Assembly: GCA_029861795.1 (NCBI GenBank)
Contig: JAOTYS010000247.1
Coordinates: 1 to 7,031 of the forward strand
DNA: 7,031 nucleotides
Direction of reading: 5' to 3'
Source: Gammaproteobacteria bacterium
GTDB lineage: Bacteria; Pseudomonadota; Gammaproteobacteria; Arenicellales; JAOTYS01
The notes under the pieces: generated by a model
The model's input: the letters and a program-made list of their open reading frames with translations, nothing else
Database searches by the model: none
What the model was told of the DNA's origin: nothing
In this document: one piece after another, positions 5,737 to 7,031 of the stretch
Layout of the letters: the number at the start of each line of letters is the position of its first letter
Position numbering within the stretch: the stretch's first letter is position 1
Made by a program: the position numbers and the translations under genes

Positions 5737-6435
5737 ATGAAGGTGCAGGTTTTAGCTGACGCAGAGGCAGTGGCCCGGGAGGGCGCGCGCTTTGTCGCAG
5801 AGCTCGCACGCGTTGCGGCGGCCGAGCGTGGCTGCGTCACTTTAGCTCTAAGTGGCGGCGAAACCCCGTGGAAGATGCTGCGCGCTCTGTCGGCAGAAGA
5901 CGTCCCGTGGGACAAGGTACACATCTTCCAAGTCGATGAGCGCATCGCGCCAGATGGTGATCCTCTGCGTAACCTTACTCACTTACACGATAGTCTGCTC
6001 GCCAACTTGGAGCTGTCGCCGAACCAGGTACATGCCATGCCCGTGCAACAGGATGATTTGGACGCTGCAGCCACCCGCTATGCAAGTGACTTGGCCACCA
6101 TCGCGGGGTCTCCACCGGTGTTAGATTTGGTTCACTTAGGTCTTGGATCTGACGGTCACAGCGCATCATTGGTGCCGGGGGATCCGGTGCTACAGGTTGG
6201 CGATCGCGACGTGGCGGTCACAGGGGACTATCAGGGCACGCGGCGCATGACTCTCACTTATCCGCTTATTAATCGTGCACGCCAGATTCTGTGGCTTGCG
6301 ACGGGTGAAAGCAAAGCGCCTATGTTGTCGCGCCTGTACCATGGTGACCCAGACATTCCGGCCGGTCGTGTACGCGCCAATAGGGCGACGTTGTTGGCAG
6401 ATGGTGCGGCAGCAAGGTTGTTAAAGGCGACTTGA
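5737..6435 (+). CDS. pgl: 6-phosphogluconolactonase
   Basis: A 232-residue DevB/Pgl-type lactonase, the normal length for the family. It hydrolyses 6-phosphoglucono-1,5-lactone to 6-phosphogluconate, the second step of the oxidative pentose-phosphate pathway, in the cytoplasm. Signature blocks are LALSGGETPWKML (36-48), VDERIAPDGDPLRN (66-79), LDLVHLGLGSDGHSASLVPGDP (129-150), RRMTLTYPLINRARQILWLATGESKA (169-194) and IPAGRV (207-212). The glycine-rich SGG, DER and GSDGHSASL motifs form the phosphate and catalytic pocket in known Pgl structures. The usual SN after DERxVPPD is replaced by RN (78-79), a modest deviation. The substrate would come from Fgd encoded at 2330-3334, and the product would feed the Gnd-type dehydrogenase encoded convergently just downstream. 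The two stop codons are 33 nt apart. Confidence 0.95.
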   Translation: MKVQVLADAEAVAREGARFVAELARVAAAERGCVTLALSGGETPWKMLRALSAEDVPWDKVHIFQVDERIAPDGDPLRNLTHLHDSLLANLELSPNQVHAMPVQQDDLDAAATRYASDLATIAGSPPVLDLVHLGLGSDGHSASLVPGDPVLQVGDRDVAVTGDYQGTRRMTLTYPLINRARQILWLATGESKAPMLSRLYHGDPDIPAGRVRANRATLLADGAAARLLKAT

Positions 6436-6468
6436 TGCACGTTGCTCAAGGACCGCTATGGCGACTAT

Positions 6469-7031
6469 TTACTCTTTACTCTGTTCAAGGTGACCGCCGA
6501 ACGCAAATCGCATAGCCGATAACACGCGGTCGGCAAAGTCTGCTTCCCCACGCGAGCTAAAGCGTTGGTAGAGCGCGGCGGAAAGCACATGGGCGGGCAC
6601 TGCCTCGTCGACGGCGGTTTGCACTGTCCAGCGACCTTCGCCGGAATCCGAGACATGTCCCGAGAACTGTGTGAGCTTGGGATCATGGAGTAGGGCTTGG
6701 GCGGTGAGGTCGAGCAGCCAGGAAGAAATTACACTGCCCCGACGCCACAGCTCGGTAATATCCGCCAGGTTAAAATCGTACGCGTAATGTTCGGCGTGAT
6801 GTAAAGGTGTGGTTTCGGCGTCGGTGCTCTCTGGTTGGTGTCTGCCGAAGTTGGCCTTGTTCAGGATCTGTAATCCCTCCGCGTAGGCGGCCATAAGCCC
6901 ATACTCGATACCATTGTGTATCATCTTCACAAAATGTCCGGCACCGTGGGGCCCGCAGTGCAAGTAACCCTGTTCGGCGGTGTTATGACCCTCCTCTCTT
7001 CCGGGTGTTTGTGGTGCTCTATTACTCCCGG
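6469..7031 (-). CDS. gnd: Decarboxylating 6-phosphogluconate dehydrogenase, short type (5' end cut)
   Basis: The C-terminal 186 residues of a 6-phosphogluconate dehydrogenase; the N-terminal Rossmann domain lies beyond the window. The reading frame stays open to the edge, so it is a partial gene and not a 165-residue protein. The TTG at 6963 is an internal Leu codon in [16 protein letters not shown]. The catalytic lysine (FVKMIHNG, Lys codon 6927-6925) and the HNGIEYG substrate block are present. They are followed by [38 protein letters not shown] and [24 protein letters not shown]. The [10 protein letters not shown] block and the end shortly after FGGH are typical of the short (about 300-330 residue) GntZ/YqeC-type enzymes, and unlike the roughly 470-residue classical Gnd. 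It would convert 6-phosphogluconate to ribulose-5-phosphate and CO2. Cofactor choice (NAD or NADP) depends on the missing N-terminal domain. A zwf gene could lie upstream, outside the window. Confidence 0.93.
   Translation of the reverse strand, partial: GSNRAPQTPGREEGHNTAEQGYLHCGPHGAGHFVKMIHNGIEYGLMAAYAEGLQILNKANFGRHQPESTDAETTPLHHAEHYAYDFNLADITELWRRGSVISSWLLDLTAQALLHDPKLTQFSGHVSDSGEGRWTVQTAVDEAVPAHVLSAALYQRFSSRGEADFADRVLSAMRFAFGGHLEQSKE

Noticed and set aside
6469..6963. Gnd fragment read as a complete 165-residue protein starting at 6963
   Set aside because: The 6963 codon is TTG inside the conserved GYLHCGP block, and the frame stays open with conserved residues (TPGRE, AEQGY) up to the window edge.

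Overview
This is a 7.0 kb bacterial chromosomal segment of moderate GC content. It has one intact insertion sequence, one small secreted protein and a cluster of genes for coenzyme F420 enzymes and the oxidative pentose-phosphate pathway. The organism is most likely a proteobacterium, possibly an uncultured gammaproteobacterium. The evidence for this is the IS1111-type transposase and a secretion leader ending in LPTHAQTSP, which I recall from gammaproteobacterial proteins. F420 enzymes are classically actinobacterial or archaeal, so the taxonomy is an inference.

Layout: (a) 84-1213 is an IS110/IS1111-family element on the minus strand with an intact 343-residue DEDD transposase and a 7-bp inverted repeat. 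(b) 1214-1449 is featureless. (c) 1450-1938, plus strand, encodes a 162-residue predicted exported protein with four cysteines and no recognised function. (d) 1939-2329 is a gene-free stretch between convergent genes, with a nested hairpin that resembles a dispersed repeat. (e) 4383 to 2330, minus strand, is a three-gene operon: an FMN/F420-binding split-barrel protein, a cupin lacking its metal ligands, and an F420-dependent glucose-6-phosphate dehydrogenase (fgd). (f) 4384-4593 is a divergent promoter region with a perfect TGACAC-N7-GTGTCA palindrome over a good promoter, a second imperfect palindrome and a 9-bp tandem repeat. (g) 4594-5616, plus strand, is an F420-dependent luciferase-like oxidoreductase of the Rv3520c type. 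(h) 5737-6435, plus strand, is 6-phosphogluconolactonase (pgl). (i) 6469-7031, minus strand, is the C-terminal part of a short-type decarboxylating 6-phosphogluconate dehydrogenase (gnd), cut by the window edge.

How the genes fit together: Fgd would oxidise glucose-6-phosphate to 6-phosphogluconolactone while reducing F420. Pgl would hydrolyse the lactone and Gnd would decarboxylate 6-phosphogluconate. The Rv3520c-type oxidoreductase and the split-barrel protein are the kinds of enzyme that would spend the F420H2 produced. The window therefore looks like an F420-linked version of the oxidative pentose-phosphate pathway next to its reductant consumers. This linkage is inferred from gene content and has not been tested.
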